Shown: positions 36,768 to 46,395, counted from the first letter of the stretch. The stretch: 64,000 nucleotides of DNA from Chryseobacterium sp. c4a (GCF_009900745.1 NZ_WXVU01000011.1:1-64000); one strand, 5' to 3'. The notes: generated by a model not told the origin, from the sequence alone. Numbers and translations are program-made.

Positions 36768-38153
36768 ATGAATAACGATACTATTTGTGCCCTGGCTACA
36801 GCCAATGGAATTGGTGCTTTAGGCATTATCAGAGTTTCCGGAAATGATGTTTTGCCTATAGTTCAGAAAAGTTTTCCAGCGAAAAAACTGGAGAAACAAA
36901 AGTCCCATACCATTCACTACGGTTATTTTATGGATGGAGAAGAAGCAATTGATGAAATTATGCTTTCTATTTTCCTGGCACCGAAAAGTTTTACTACAGA
37001 AAACTCTGTAGAAATTGCTTTTCACGGTTCACCGCATATTGGAAAACGTATTCTTGAAACCCTTATTAAAAATGGCGCCAGAATGGCTAAAGCCGGAGAA
37101 TTTACCCTTCGTGCTTTTATTAATGGAAGAATTGATCTTTCTCAGGCAGAAGCGATTGCAGATGTGATTGCTTCGGAAAACGAAGCATCCAGAAAGGTAG
37201 CCATCAACCAATTAAAGGGTGGAATCACTAATGAAATTTCGTTATTAAGAACAGACCTTCTGAATTTTGTTTCTCTTATAGAGCTTGAACTGGATTTTGC
37301 AGAAGAAGATGTGGAGTTCGCTGACAGAACTGTTTTAAGCGGATTGCTGGATAAAATTGATACAAAACTGATGTCTCTTATTGAAAGCTTCCAATATGGA
37401 AATGCCATTAAAAACGGAACCGCTGTTGCGATTATCGGAAAACCTAATGCAGGAAAATCTACGCTACTTAATGCTTTATTAAAAGAAGAAAGGGCTATTG
37501 TAAGCAATATCGCAGGAACCACGAGAGATACTATTGAGGAAGTTCTTCATATTAAAGGCCATGCTTTCCGCTTGATTGATACTGCCGGATTGCGTGAAAC
37601 AGTGGATGAAATTGAAGCAATTGGAGTAAAAAAAGCCAAAGAAAAGGTCGAAAACGCTAATATTCTAGTATATCTGGCTGATGCTGCTACAGAAGATTTT
37701 TCCGAAGATATTGAAATGATCCAGTCTTTATTAAGAGATGATCTAAAATTAATTATTTGCGCAACGAAGATTGATGAAGTTACTCCAACAAAATACGAAA
37801 CGGTAGAAGATATCTTCAGGAAGGCTATCTCGCATGAATTTGATTTCATTAAAATCTCTGCAGTTGAGAACCAAAATATTCAGGATCTTAAAAATGAATT
37901 ATCATCTTACGTTGAACAATTAAAATCGGAAGAAAATAATGTAGTCATTATTAATCAGCGTCACTTTGAGGCTTTACAAAAGTCTTTAGAGGCTGTCAAT
38001 AAGGTAAAAGAAGCTATTTCTTTCCAAATTTCTACGGAATTACTGGCTTATGAGCTAAGAAACGCCCTGGAACACCTTGGAGAAATCTCAGGAGAGGTTA
38101 CCAACGATGAAGTGCTTGGAAATATTTTTTCTAAGTTTTGTATCGGAAAGTAG
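36768..38153 (+). CDS. mnmE: tRNA uridine-5-carboxymethylaminomethyl modification GTPase MnmE
   Basis: 461 aa. The N-terminal folate-binding domain begins TICALATANGIGALGIIRVS. The GTPase domain sits within helices: G1 GKPNAGKST (about 224-232), GTTRDT, DTAGLRET and TKID. The C-terminus ends with the invariant FCIGK containing the functional Cys. With MnmG it modifies the wobble uridine of several tRNAs. A TAAATTTG box at 36756-36763 lies just upstream, so the transcript may be nearly leaderless. Confidence 0.97.
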   Translation: MNNDTICALATANGIGALGIIRVSGNDVLPIVQKSFPAKKLEKQKSHTIHYGYFMDGEEAIDEIMLSIFLAPKSFTTENSVEIAFHGSPHIGKRILETLIKNGARMAKAGEFTLRAFINGRIDLSQAEAIADVIASENEASRKVAINQLKGGITNEISLLRTDLLNFVSLIELELDFAEEDVEFADRTVLSGLLDKIDTKLMSLIESFQYGNAIKNGTAVAIIGKPNAGKSTLLNALLKEERAIVSNIAGTTRDTIEEVLHIKGHAFRLIDTAGLRETVDEIEAIGVKKAKEKVENANILVYLADAATEDFSEDIEMIQSLLRDDLKLIICATKIDEVTPTKYETVEDIFRKAISHEFDFIKISAVENQNIQDLKNELSSYVEQLKSEENNVVIINQRHFEALQKSLEAVNKVKEAISFQISTELLAYELRNALEHLGEISGEVTNDEVLGNIFSKFCIGK

Positions 38154-38194
38154 ATGTTTTGAGACGATATAATTGAGATTTTTATAAAAATTAG

Positions 38195-38219
38195 AGCGAG
38201 TTGTTAACTCGCTTTTTTT
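38195..38219 (+). terminator. Terminator of mnmE
   Basis: AGCGAGTT (38195-38202) and AACTCGCT (38206-38213) form an 8-bp stem with a 3-nt loop, followed by T7. Confidence 0.9.
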
Positions 38220-38276
38220 GTGTTTATATTTTATGAAATAATGAGCAACGAGCATTACGCTCTCGCCAGCGAGGGT

Positions 38277-38307
38277 AAAAAGACATGCAATCTGGATTGC
38301 CTGTCTC
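38277..38307 (-). terminator. Terminator of the oxidoreductase gene
   Basis: GACATGCAATC pairs with GATTGCCTGTC around 38282-38305 (one interruption), and the minus strand continues TTTTTACC. It starts a few bases past the stop codon at 38310. Confidence 0.7.
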
Positions 38308-38309
38308 AT

Positions 38310-39293
38310 TTATTTTACTTTGATGATTATTTTTCCCTTTGATCTGCCAGAAGCCAAATGTTCAAAAGCCTCAATACTTTCCGAAAAAGGATATACAGTA
38401 TCTACCACCGGTTTTATCATTCTATCTTCCACTGCTATTTTAAGCCAGGCCAACTGCCGTCCGTCAGGCTTCATGATCACCATCTTATAGGTAGCATCTT
38501 TATTTTCAATCGCTTGCGAAAGATTAGCTGGAAGTTTATAATTGGGAATACCCAAATGCCTTGCTGTTTCTTCGTCCAGTGGTCCCACAATGCTAACTAC
38601 TCTTCCTCCCTTTTTTATGACCTCAAAGGCTTCCTCCGTGTAATTTCTTCCCAAAGTGTCAAAGACAATGTCAAGATCGGTTGCAATGGTTCTATAATCT
38701 TCTGTTTTATAATCAATAACACGATCCGCACCAAGTTCTTTTACCCAATCCATATTTTCAGTACTGGTTGTTGTATAGACATATGCACCTCTAGTCTTGG
38801 CAAACTGGATGGCAAAACTTCCCACACCACCCGATCCCGCATGGATCAGAACTCTGTCGCCTTCTTTCATACCCACCCGTTCTAAAGACTGAATTGAAGT
38901 AAGAGCAACGAGCGGAAGACTGGCAGCTTCCTCAAACGTAATATTAGTTGGTTTGACTGCGACTATACCACTGTCAACAGCAATATATTCTGCAATTGTT
39001 CCAAAACGCCGCTGCGCTACCCGGGAGTAGACCTCATCCCCAATTTCAAATTCAGTAACCTCACCACCTTTGTCAACAACAACTCCGCTGACATCAAAGC
39101 CAATCGTTGCCGGCAAATCCAAAGGCTGGGAATCTTTTAAGTTTCCGGCAATAAATAATTTATCAATTGGATTTACAGAAGCTGCATATACTTCAATAAG
39201 TACATCATGGGGCAGTATCTCAGGCTTGACAACTTCATTAAAAGCAAGGCTATCGGTAAGATCGCCATAAGATATTAGTTGCAACGCTTTCAT
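38310..39293 (-). CDS. NADP-dependent oxidoreductase, quinone-oxidoreductase-like (zinc-independent MDR family)
   Basis: 327 aa. N-terminal GroES-like fold with HDVLIEVYAASVNPIDKLFI and GFDVSGVVVDKGGEVTEF; Rossmann fold with VLIHAGSGGVGSFAIQFAKT. The Cys/His zinc ligands of alcohol dehydrogenases are missing, as in quinone oxidoreductases. It reduces quinones or enones with NADPH in related proteins. It is single, with its own terminator. Two other quinone-related operons lie in this window, but it lacks their shared operator. Confidence 0.92.
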   Translation of the reverse strand: MKALQLISYGDLTDSLAFNEVVKPEILPHDVLIEVYAASVNPIDKLFIAGNLKDSQPLDLPATIGFDVSGVVVDKGGEVTEFEIGDEVYSRVAQRRFGTIAEYIAVDSGIVAVKPTNITFEEAASLPLVALTSIQSLERVGMKEGDRVLIHAGSGGVGSFAIQFAKTRGAYVYTTTSTENMDWVKELGADRVIDYKTEDYRTIATDLDIVFDTLGRNYTEEAFEVIKKGGRVVSIVGPLDEETARHLGIPNYKLPANLSQAIENKDATYKMVIMKPDGRQLAWLKIAVEDRMIKPVVDTVYPFSESIEAFEHLASGRSKGKIIIKVK

Positions 39294-40279
39294 AATATTC
39301 TTTTTTTTGTTTAACGGATATTAAGCTTTCCAATTTTCCGGTCTTGTACTGATCTCTTATATAATAACAACAGCCATTCCAAATAGTTCTACTATACCCC
39401 CAACAATCAAACTACATCAGAAATAAAATAGGGAACACAATTTTCATTCGCCATATATAAAAACCATTTACTCTGAATAGGTTGTTGTTTTTAATAATAT
39501 TATATCAAAATTGTAATATTGTAGGAACAAAACAAAAAAAACAGATACGACACAGATATGACACCAATATAAAAAACTGATAACAAACCCATTAGAACCG
39601 CCGTAAAATTAACTTCTAAAGAATCTCCATTTCCACAACAAAATAAAGGAACTCATTATTTGACAACTTCTTTTTCGGCAGTCCAATTTTGTGCTCCTGT
39701 GGATATGGAGATCTGAAAGTCATACTGACATTCCTAATCCTTAAAATGAAGGAATTAATGTTATAAATTATTTGAATTTGTTCCCTGTTTTGTCCCTCAA
39801 CTCTTAACTAAGAAAAAAATTGCTTACACATTCATATTCGGACATACTCTTTTTTGTGGGCACAGTTGATGAAATTTATTACATATCATCATATCAATAT
39901 CATAAAAAGGACAGAAACCAGAGGTTCCTATCCTTAATTAATTAAAACCTTCTGAAAACAGATCTCCTATTTTTATTGGGATTTTAATATGCTCATTATC
40001 AAAATTGAGAATCCATAAGCCTATTAATTTTATCATGGTGTATATTGGCTTTTCCAGTCTTTTTTTACTACTACGATGTTTTCAAATACCGGAGAACAGC
40101 ATGTTATATGATAAATATTTTCAACTGTTCACTATATTTTCCTATCTAAAATTGCACTATTTATGGTGATATAAACTTTATGGATTGGGTGAATTCCTGA
40201 TTATTATACTACAAAGATGGCCGTTTCAGTATATACTAAGCTATATATATCCGGAATAATCTTACACATATCCCACTTT
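39294..40279. other. Nearly 1 kb without a gene
   Basis: AT-rich, no frame over 60 codons. A hairpin at 39907-39935 (AAGGA..AACC / GGTT..TCCTT, two mismatches) with T5 on the minus strand could terminate minus-strand transcription from the AraC gene at 40280, about 340 bp away. Otherwise I see no repeat, RNA gene or promoter of full consensus. Confidence 0.5.
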
Positions 40280-40840
40280 TTACAAGTCTTCCAAATTTCC
40301 AAGACGTCTTTGTTTCAACTGTTTGTAAAATGAAGGAGAAAGCCCTGTGATCTTTTTAAACTGGTTGGAAAGATGGGCTACACTACTGTAATTGAGTTTA
40401 TAAGAGATTTCTGTAAGATTGAGTTCATCATACAACAGCAATTCTTTTACCTTTTCTACTTTATTAATAATGATAAAATGCTGAAGAGTCATTCCTTTCA
40501 CTTCTGAAAAGGTATTGGCAAGATAAGTATAATCATATCCTAATTTTTCACTTACATAATCTGAGAAATTTTCTTTTGGGAGTTCCTCTGAATAATGAAT
40601 CATTTCTATGACTACATTTTTTATTTTTTCTATCAGGATACTTTTTTTATCATCTAATACTTCAAGCCCTGTTTTAAGTAAATTTTCTTTCAGAATTTGT
40701 CTTAGTTCGGTGCTGATATCTTCCAATAATTCCACAGTTCCCAAATCTACAATAGCATTTTTAATGCCCAGCCTTTCCAGTTCCTGATGAACAACCATTT
40801 TGCAACGCAAACTTACCATATATTTTATATACAACTTCAT
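40280..40840 (-). CDS. Short AraC-type regulator with an HMA-like N-terminus
   Basis: 186 aa. The C-terminal AraC HTH shows VSEKLGYDYTYLANTFSEVK and ISYKLNYSSVAHLSNQFKKI TGLSP. The N-terminal 75 residues resemble heavy-metal-associated domains in this Bacteroidota family, whose usual motif is MVCxRCxxVV. Here it is M8-V-S-L-R-C13-K-M-V-V, so the first Cys is Ser. Metal binding, if any, is altered. I infer the HMA relation from family knowledge. It stands alone. Confidence 0.82.
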   Translation of the reverse strand: MKLYIKYMVSLRCKMVVHQELERLGIKNAIVDLGTVELLEDISTELRQILKENLLKTGLEVLDDKKSILIEKIKNVVIEMIHYSEELPKENFSDYVSEKLGYDYTYLANTFSEVKGMTLQHFIIINKVEKVKELLLYDELNLTEISYKLNYSSVAHLSNQFKKITGLSPSFYKQLKQRRLGNLEDL

Positions 40841-41005
40841 CTCCCTTATTGTTTATACCTGTCAATTATTTCATTAACAGTCATTTACCCAAAGTTAATC
40901 TATTCAATCGGAAATATCTATGATTTATACAACAAATTAAAAGACAATTGCAAAGCTTTCCTTTTTTAATGATTGAAATTTACAGTTAACAAAAAATATT
41001 TCATA

Positions 41006-41137
41006 ATGTCAAAAGAAAAAGAGGGAAAAAAGAAGTCAGATAAAACTCCACCCGCAAAATCCGCAAAAGAGAAACGGGAAGATAAGATGAATAAACGAAG
41101 AGGCTGGGAAAACGAATCCCAAAATACCGACAACTAA
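41006..41137 (+). CDS. Small basic protein before the GH130 gene
   Basis: 43 codons read MSKEKEGKKKSDKTPPAKSA then KEKREDKMNKRRGWENESQN TDN. The stop TAA (41135-41137) abuts the ATG of the next gene directly (41138), so translation is likely coupled. It is rich in Lys/Glu, probably disordered and DNA- or RNA-binding. No family is recognised; similar short basic proteins are common in Chryseobacterium. Confidence 0.6.
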   Translation: MSKEKEGKKKSDKTPPAKSAKEKREDKMNKRRGWENESQNTDN

Positions 41138-42166
41138 ATGATATCTCTGAAAAAAGACGGAATTATACTCAGAAAAACAACATTAGACTTTGAGAGTGAG
41201 GGTGTTTTAAATCCTGCAGTCATTCAGGATAATGGAAAAATACATTTATTATACAGGGCTGTTGCCAAGAATAATTTCTCCAGTATTGGATACTGTACAT
41301 TATCAGATTATAAAACGATAGAAACCCGGTTAAGCAATCCGATTATCATCCCCGAGTTTGAATATGAAAAACATGGTGTTGAAGATCCAAGAATCGTAAA
41401 AATCGACCATTTATTTTACCTTACTTATACGAGTTATGACGGAATTAATGCATTGGGAACTCTTGCTGTATCTGAGGATCTTACATCGTGGCAAAAGCTG
41501 GGGATTATTGTTCCCCAAATTCCATACAAAAAATTTAGACTTTTATCTGAATCTCAAGGTGAAATAGGTGAAAAGTACAGACGCTTCAATAAATTCCCAC
41601 CTACTTATAAAAAGAATAAAGATATCTTCCTATGGGATAAAAATGTGATATTTTTTCCAAGACGAATTAACGGTAAGCTTTATTTTCTTCACCGCATAAG
41701 ACCAGATATCCAAATTGCATGTATAGAAAGTATTGAAGACCTAACCCCTGATTTCTGGAAAGACTATTTTCTTCACTTTAAAAAACATATTGTATTATCT
41801 CCCCAGTATGAGCATGAAGTAAGTTATATTGGCGGCGGATGTCCCCCTATAGAAACCGAACATGGATGGCTTTTAATCTATCATGGTGTACATGATACCA
41901 TTGAAGGATATGTGTACAGCGCATGTGCGGCTTTACTGAATCTTGACCATCCTGAAAAAGAAATTTCAAGACTTCCTTATCCTATTTTCAAACCTGATGA
42001 AGAATGGGAACAAAAGGGAGAAGTGAACAATGTCTGCTTCCCTACCGGAGCCATTGTAGAAGGAGAGACACTCCATATTTATTACGGAGCTGCAGATAAA
42101 AGAATAGCTGTTACTTCTTTAAGTATTCCGGAATTACTGAAAGAATTACTACAGTACATATCATAA
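41138..42166 (+). CDS. Glycoside hydrolase family 130 protein (beta-mannoside phosphorylase/hydrolase type)
   Basis: The 342-aa five-bladed propeller has GVLNPAVIQDNGKIHLLYRA, HGVEDPRIVKIDHLFYLTYT with the catalytic Asp of the GH130 family, KNVIFFPRRINGKLYFLHRI, GGGCPPIETEHGWLLIYHG and CFPTGAIVEGETLHIYYGAAD. No signal peptide, so it is cytoplasmic. GH130 members cleave or phosphorolyse beta-mannosides. The next gene encodes a GT4-type glycosyltransferase, as expected for intracellular beta-mannan turnover; the exact linkage is inferred. Confidence 0.9.
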   Translation: MISLKKDGIILRKTTLDFESEGVLNPAVIQDNGKIHLLYRAVAKNNFSSIGYCTLSDYKTIETRLSNPIIIPEFEYEKHGVEDPRIVKIDHLFYLTYTSYDGINALGTLAVSEDLTSWQKLGIIVPQIPYKKFRLLSESQGEIGEKYRRFNKFPPTYKKNKDIFLWDKNVIFFPRRINGKLYFLHRIRPDIQIACIESIEDLTPDFWKDYFLHFKKHIVLSPQYEHEVSYIGGGCPPIETEHGWLLIYHGVHDTIEGYVYSACAALLNLDHPEKEISRLPYPIFKPDEEWEQKGEVNNVCFPTGAIVEGETLHIYYGAADKRIAVTSLSIPELLKELLQYIS

Positions 42167-42211
42167 CTGGCTATTCACTACAGAATATCAGTCTTTAAAA
42201 CAGATATCATC

Positions 42212-44479
42212 ATGAATAAAAATATAAACCCAGATGTGGAGGGAAAGACAAAAAGACGATCTGTCCAAAATAAAAAAAACACAATTAACTATAAACCTGA
42301 AATTATCTTTATAAGTACTTTTCCTCCTAAGGTGTGCGGTATTGCAACGTATTGTCAGGATTTGATAAAATCTCTTCAGCTAAAGTTCAAAGAATCATTT
42401 AGCATAGTTACCTGTCCAATGGAAACTGAGGATGAAAGCTATCAATACGAAGAAAATCCTCAATATCGACTCAATACATCCGATGCTATTTCTTATTTGG
42501 AGCTGGCTGATAAAATCAACAAAAATGACAATATTCAATTGGTTATGCTTCAGCATGAGTTTGGATTTTTCGCTGAAGCTAAAAACGGATTGCCGCTTTT
42601 TCTTCAAAATGTAGAGAAAGATATCATCATTACTTTTCACACCGTTCTGCCGAAACCGGATTTGGAATTAAAAGAAAAGGTAAAAGAAATCAGCCGTTTC
42701 GTAAAATCTATTATTGTAATGACCAGTATTTCTGCAGATATCCTCACCAATGATTATGATATACCATCTGATAAAATTAAAGTAATTCCCCACGGTACAC
42801 ATTTACTACCATTTATCGATAAGATTTCACTGAAAGCGAAGTACGGATTTAAAGATAAAAAAGTTCTTTCAACATTTGGGTTACTGGGTTCGGGAAAAAA
42901 TATTGAAACCACCTTAGAAGCTCTGCCTGAAATCATTTCCAAAAATCCAGATGCAATGTTTCTGATTATTGGAAAAACACATCCCGGCATCATTAAATAT
43001 GAAGGTGAGAAGTATCGTGATTTTTTGCAGAATACTGTTAAGAGACTCCATCTGGAAAAACATACTTATTTTATCAACCAGTATCTGCCTTTGGATGAGT
43101 TGTTGGATTATCTTCAGCTTACCAATATCTATCTTTTCACTTCAAAAGACAGAAATCAGGCAGTAAGCGGTACCTTTTCCTACGCCATCAGCTGTGGCTG
43201 CCCTATTGTTTCCACTCCTATTCCCCATGCTCTGGAAATATTAAATGAAGACCTGGGAATTATTATTGATTTTGAAGCACCGAAACAACTTGCGTCTGCC
43301 GTGAATACATTACTGAAAAATGAAACCGCACAGGAAAAATTACGATCAAATAGTTTGGAAAAAATGGCTCCCACAGCCTGGGAGAATTCTTCTATTTCAC
43401 ATGCCCTATTATTTCAACAATACAGCAAAGATAAAATGACATTACATTATACCTTCCCCAACATTAATCTCAGCCATATCAAAAATATGACAACAGATTT
43501 TGGGATGATCCAGTTTTCTAAAATCAACAAACCTGATATCAATTCCGGGTATACTTTGGACGATAATGCCCGTGCTATGATTGTGGCCTGCAGACATTAC
43601 GAACTGAGCAAAGATGAATCTGACCTTGATTTAATCTCAACTTACCTGAAGCTCATTAAGTTTTGTCAACAACCGGATGGATGCTTCCTCAATTATATCA
43701 ATCAACACAAGGAATTTGCGCAGCAGAATTATGAGACCAATCTGGAAGATTCTAATGGAAGGGCTATCTGGGCACTGGGCTATCTTCTTTCTATAAAAGC
43801 TATATTACCGCAGCAGTTTTCTGATGAAGCGGAATCAATTATTGAAAAAAGTTTTCCGTCTATTGATAAAATACATTCTACCCGTGCAATGGCTTTTATC
43901 ATCAAGGGATTGCATTATCAAAATGCTGAAAACAATATTCCATTATTGAAAAAGCTGGCCAATCGACTGGTAAAAATGTATCAGCATGAAAAACACAGAG
44001 ACTGGCATTGGTTTGAAAGCTACCTAACCTATGGAAACAGCGTACTTCCTGAGGCTTTATTATGTGCATGGATTACGACACAAGACGAAATGTATAAACA
44101 GGTTGCCAATGAATCCTTCAAGTTTTTGCTTTCTAAAATATTTATTAAAGGAGGTATCAAAGTAATATCTAACAAAGGATGGCTACACAAAGAAACGATT
44201 AAAAGCCCTGAATCAATTGGTGGTGAACAGCCTATTGATGTTGCTTACACCATACTGGCCTTATCTACATTCTACAAGGTTTTTAAGGACGAAAAATATT
44301 TACAGATGATGAGGAATGCTTTTAGCTGGTTTTTAGGAAAAAATCATTTACATCAGATTATTTATAACCCTGCAACAGGAGGATGCTATGATGGTCTTGA
44401 AGAGAAAAATGTCAATCTCAATCAGGGTGCTGAATCCACAGTAAGTTATCTCATGGCAAGGCTTTGTTTTCCAAAATAG
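42212..44479 (+). CDS. Two-domain glycosyltransferase: GT4 N-terminus and alpha/alpha-toroid C-terminus
   Basis: 755 aa. Residues about 30-410 are a GT-B glycosyltransferase of family 4: FISTFPPKVCGIATYCQDLI (the N-terminal Gly-rich loop), IPHGTHLLPF, FGLLGSGKNIETTLEALPEI and, near 310-345, SGTFSYAISCGCPIVSTPIP where GT4 enzymes keep their donor-binding Glu. Residues about 430-755 form an (alpha/alpha)6-like domain (TLDDNARAMIVACRHYE, GRAIWALGYLL, QPIDVAYTILALSTF, CYDGLEEKNVNLNQGAESTV). It follows the GH130 gene by 45 bp. The fusion suggests coupled synthesis and trimming of a mannose-type glycan. Confidence 0.88.
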   Translation: MNKNINPDVEGKTKRRSVQNKKNTINYKPEIIFISTFPPKVCGIATYCQDLIKSLQLKFKESFSIVTCPMETEDESYQYEENPQYRLNTSDAISYLELADKINKNDNIQLVMLQHEFGFFAEAKNGLPLFLQNVEKDIIITFHTVLPKPDLELKEKVKEISRFVKSIIVMTSISADILTNDYDIPSDKIKVIPHGTHLLPFIDKISLKAKYGFKDKKVLSTFGLLGSGKNIETTLEALPEIISKNPDAMFLIIGKTHPGIIKYEGEKYRDFLQNTVKRLHLEKHTYFINQYLPLDELLDYLQLTNIYLFTSKDRNQAVSGTFSYAISCGCPIVSTPIPHALEILNEDLGIIIDFEAPKQLASAVNTLLKNETAQEKLRSNSLEKMAPTAWENSSISHALLFQQYSKDKMTLHYTFPNINLSHIKNMTTDFGMIQFSKINKPDINSGYTLDDNARAMIVACRHYELSKDESDLDLISTYLKLIKFCQQPDGCFLNYINQHKEFAQQNYETNLEDSNGRAIWALGYLLSIKAILPQQFSDEAESIIEKSFPSIDKIHSTRAMAFIIKGLHYQNAENNIPLLKKLANRLVKMYQHEKHRDWHWFESYLTYGNSVLPEALLCAWITTQDEMYKQVANESFKFLLSKIFIKGGIKVISNKGWLHKETIKSPESIGGEQPIDVAYTILALSTFYKVFKDEKYLQMMRNAFSWFLGKNHLHQIIYNPATGGCYDGLEEKNVNLNQGAESTVSYLMARLCFPK

Positions 44480-44662
44480 CACCTTTAAGGGGCAATCTTA
44501 TTGCGTTTACAATGTAATAATTGATAAAAAAAAAGAGAGATCTGATCTGATATTTGTAAAAGTGTGATATGTGCAACATAAAAGAAACAATCTGTAATAC
44601 AATAAATTATTAAACGCTCAACTTTGTACTGTAGCAATGAAGTTACACTAAAAACCCACCTT

Positions 44663-44881
44663 ATGGACACCAGCCACAACAAAGACGATAAATCTTTCAA
44701 AATTCCGGAAAACTGGAATGAACAGTCAAAACAACTGAAAGAAAAATTTTCAACATTAACGGATTATGACCTAAAGCTTGAAGAGGGTAAAGAAAAGGAA
44801 ATGCTTGAAAGAATCGGAAACAGATTAAGAAAAAACCGAGAAGAAGTTCTCAGTATTATCAAAGAAATTAATCTTTCATAA
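44663..44881 (+). CDS. CsbD-like small protein
   Basis: From the ATG at 44663 the product is 72 aa: MDTSHNKDDKSFKIPENWNE then QSKQLKEKFSTLTDYDLKLE EGKEKEMLERIGNRLRKN. This is the CsbD pattern (W-x-x-x-x-x-x-L-K-x-K-[FW]-x-x-L-T-D-x-D-L). CsbD proteins are small stress-induced proteins of unknown function. An upstream in-frame start would add 13 unlikely residues. A terminator follows at 44944. Confidence 0.82.
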   Translation: MDTSHNKDDKSFKIPENWNEQSKQLKEKFSTLTDYDLKLEEGKEKEMLERIGNRLRKNREEVLSIIKEINLS

Positions 44882-44943
44882 ATTGTTTTCAAGGACAGTT
44901 AAAGCCTATGATAAAGACATATTCATCAAAAGTTTTAACTGAA

Positions 44944-44985
44944 AAAAGGGACGGAATATTAGACAGTTCTGTCCCTTTTATTTAC
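44944..44985 (+). terminator. Terminator of the CsbD-like gene
   Basis: AAAAGGGAC (44944-44952) and GTCCCTTTT (44971-44979) form a 9-bp stem with an 18-nt loop, then ATTTA. Confidence 0.75.
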
Positions 44986-45004
44986 AATATCTTCTATTCT
45001 TTTT

Positions 45005-45361
45005 ATGCTTAAACCAACCGTGATGAATCATAAAGAACTTGAGAAATCAAAAGTATATATTACCAGCCACATTGTAGATTACATTCCAAATTCTGTAGTA
45101 AGCAAAACGATACTGGAAAAACTAACCGGCACTATCAGCACTTTATCTTTTGATGACAAAGAAGGATTACCCGAAAAAATTTCTCCTTTTGACGCTGTTG
45201 CACAGATTATTGAAGGTAAAGCAGAAGTTATAATAGACGGAGCTTCTTATTTTATGGAAGAAGGAGAATGCATTATCATTCCCGCTCATAAATCTCATTC
45301 TATAAAAGGAAATAAGCGCTTTAAAATGATAGTAACGATAATAAAAAGCGGCTATGAATAA
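45005..45361 (+). CDS. Small cupin-domain protein
   Basis: 118 aa; the start may be the ATG six codons later (45023). The cupin core is STLSFDDKEGLPEKISPFDA, VAQIIEGKAEVIIDGASYFM EEGECIIIPAHKSHSIKG. His in AHKSHS is the clearest metal ligand. It overlaps the next gene by 8 bp. Confidence 0.85.
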   Translation: MLKPTVMNHKELEKSKVYITSHIVDYIPNSVVSKTILEKLTGTISTLSFDDKEGLPEKISPFDAVAQIIEGKAEVIIDGASYFMEEGECIIIPAHKSHSIKGNKRFKMIVTIIKSGYE

Positions 45362-45584
45362 TGTAAATACCATATCTATTTTAACAAAAAAGATATTTAA
45401 AAAAACGGTTGAAATTCAAAAAGAATTTCCTGAATTGTATGAACTTTTAGACGAAACTCCACTATTTTTTTCTGCAAAAGAGAAAAATATTACAATTAAA
45501 GATTTAAGACAATATCTTATTTCACTTATCATACAGCAAAAGTCCTTTGAAAAAGGGATTATCAAGAAAAAAGATTTACAATAA
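45354..45584 (+). CDS. Conserved-looking small hypothetical protein
   Basis: 76 aa: MNNVNTISILTKKIFKKTVE, IQKEFPELYELLDETPLFFS and IKDLRQYLISLIIQQKSF. Helical and probably cytoplasmic. It overlaps the cupin gene by 8 bp, so the two are coupled in translation. Family not recognised. Confidence 0.6.
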   Translation: MNNVNTISILTKKIFKKTVEIQKEFPELYELLDETPLFFSAKEKNITIKDLRQYLISLIIQQKSFEKGIIKKKDLQ

Positions 45585-45591
45585 AACCTTA

Positions 45592-45669
45592 ATGAAAAAG
45601 CGAACTAAACACCCCAAGAAGAGATTAGGATTCCGAAATAAACCTCAATCTAAATTTTCATCTTATTAA
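45592..45669 (+). CDS. Very small basic peptide, tentative
   Basis: 25 codons: MKKRTKHPKKRLGFRNKPQS KFSSY. It starts 8 bp after the preceding stop and ends 11 bp before the next gene. Position and strong positive charge are suggestive, but length is too short for certainty. Confidence 0.3.
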   Translation: MKKRTKHPKKRLGFRNKPQSKFSSY

Positions 45670-45679
45670 ATATTTTGCA

Positions 45680-45934
45680 GTGAAAACAATACATCTTTTT
45701 AGGTTCAACGATACTATTTTCCATAAAATTCCTTTTTTTAAAGAAGAACACAGGCTGAAAAACGATGTAACAGAACTCGATGTAATGAATATTGAAATCG
45801 TCACCGAGTATATTGTGAAAACCCATGATGATTTCAGTTTTGAGAACACATCCAGAAATGACCTTCTATCAATGTGCAAAGAAGCACAAAAAACAATTGA
45901 ACATTATTTTGTGATAAGCCTAGATCATTTATGA
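45680..45934 (+). CDS. Small hypothetical protein with GTG start
   Basis: 84 aa from GTG at 45680: MKTIHLFRFNDTIFHKIPFF, then VTELDVMNIEIVTEYIVKTH and DDFSFENTSRNDLLSMCKEAQ. No ATG lies near. It ends 2 bp before the stop codon of the convergent MaoC gene. Family not recognised. Confidence 0.55.
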   Translation: MKTIHLFRFNDTIFHKIPFFKEEHRLKNDVTELDVMNIEIVTEYIVKTHDDFSFENTSRNDLLSMCKEAQKTIEHYFVISLDHL

Positions 45935-45936
45935 TT

Positions 45937-46395
45937 CTATATGAAATGATAAAGAAAAATAACATCTCCTACATAAGCAGGTTTGACCTGATCTCTTATA
46001 AGAAGCTTCGCTTCTACCACTACCTTTACCGTTCCTCTGAGATCTGTTACCGTTTTTACAGATGCCTGTAGCCTCACCTCACTATCCACCAGAACAGCCT
46101 GCCCAAATTTAAGATTCTCAATTCCGTAATTGATTTCCATTTTTACATTTCTCACCTCTGCAATTTGTTTCCAGAGATAAGGAATCAGTGATAATGTTAA
46201 GTAACCGTGAGCTATAGTGGACTTAAAAGGGCCTTCCTTTTCTGCTTTTTCTTTATCAGTATGAATCCACTGATAATCCAGAGTTGCTTCTGCAAATCTG
46301 TCAATCTGAGCCTGATGTATTGTATGCCAGGCAGAAGTTCCTATCATTTTACCTTCCAGAGCTTTATATTCAATAAAATTGTTGATGACAGTCAT
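45937..46395 (-). CDS. MaoC-like (R)-specific enoyl-CoA hydratase
   Basis: 152 aa hot-dog fold. The hydratase motif shows as DRFAEATLDYQWIHTDKEKA with Asp/His (D..Q-W-I-H-T-D), FKSTIAHGYLTLSLIPYLW with the Ala-His-Gly, and the conserved GIENLKFGQAVLVDSEVRLQ. It hydrates short enoyl-CoA. It is a single gene. Confidence 0.93.
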   Translation of the reverse strand: MTVINNFIEYKALEGKMIGTSAWHTIHQAQIDRFAEATLDYQWIHTDKEKAEKEGPFKSTIAHGYLTLSLIPYLWKQIAEVRNVKMEINYGIENLKFGQAVLVDSEVRLQASVKTVTDLRGTVKVVVEAKLLIRDQVKPAYVGDVIFLYHFI

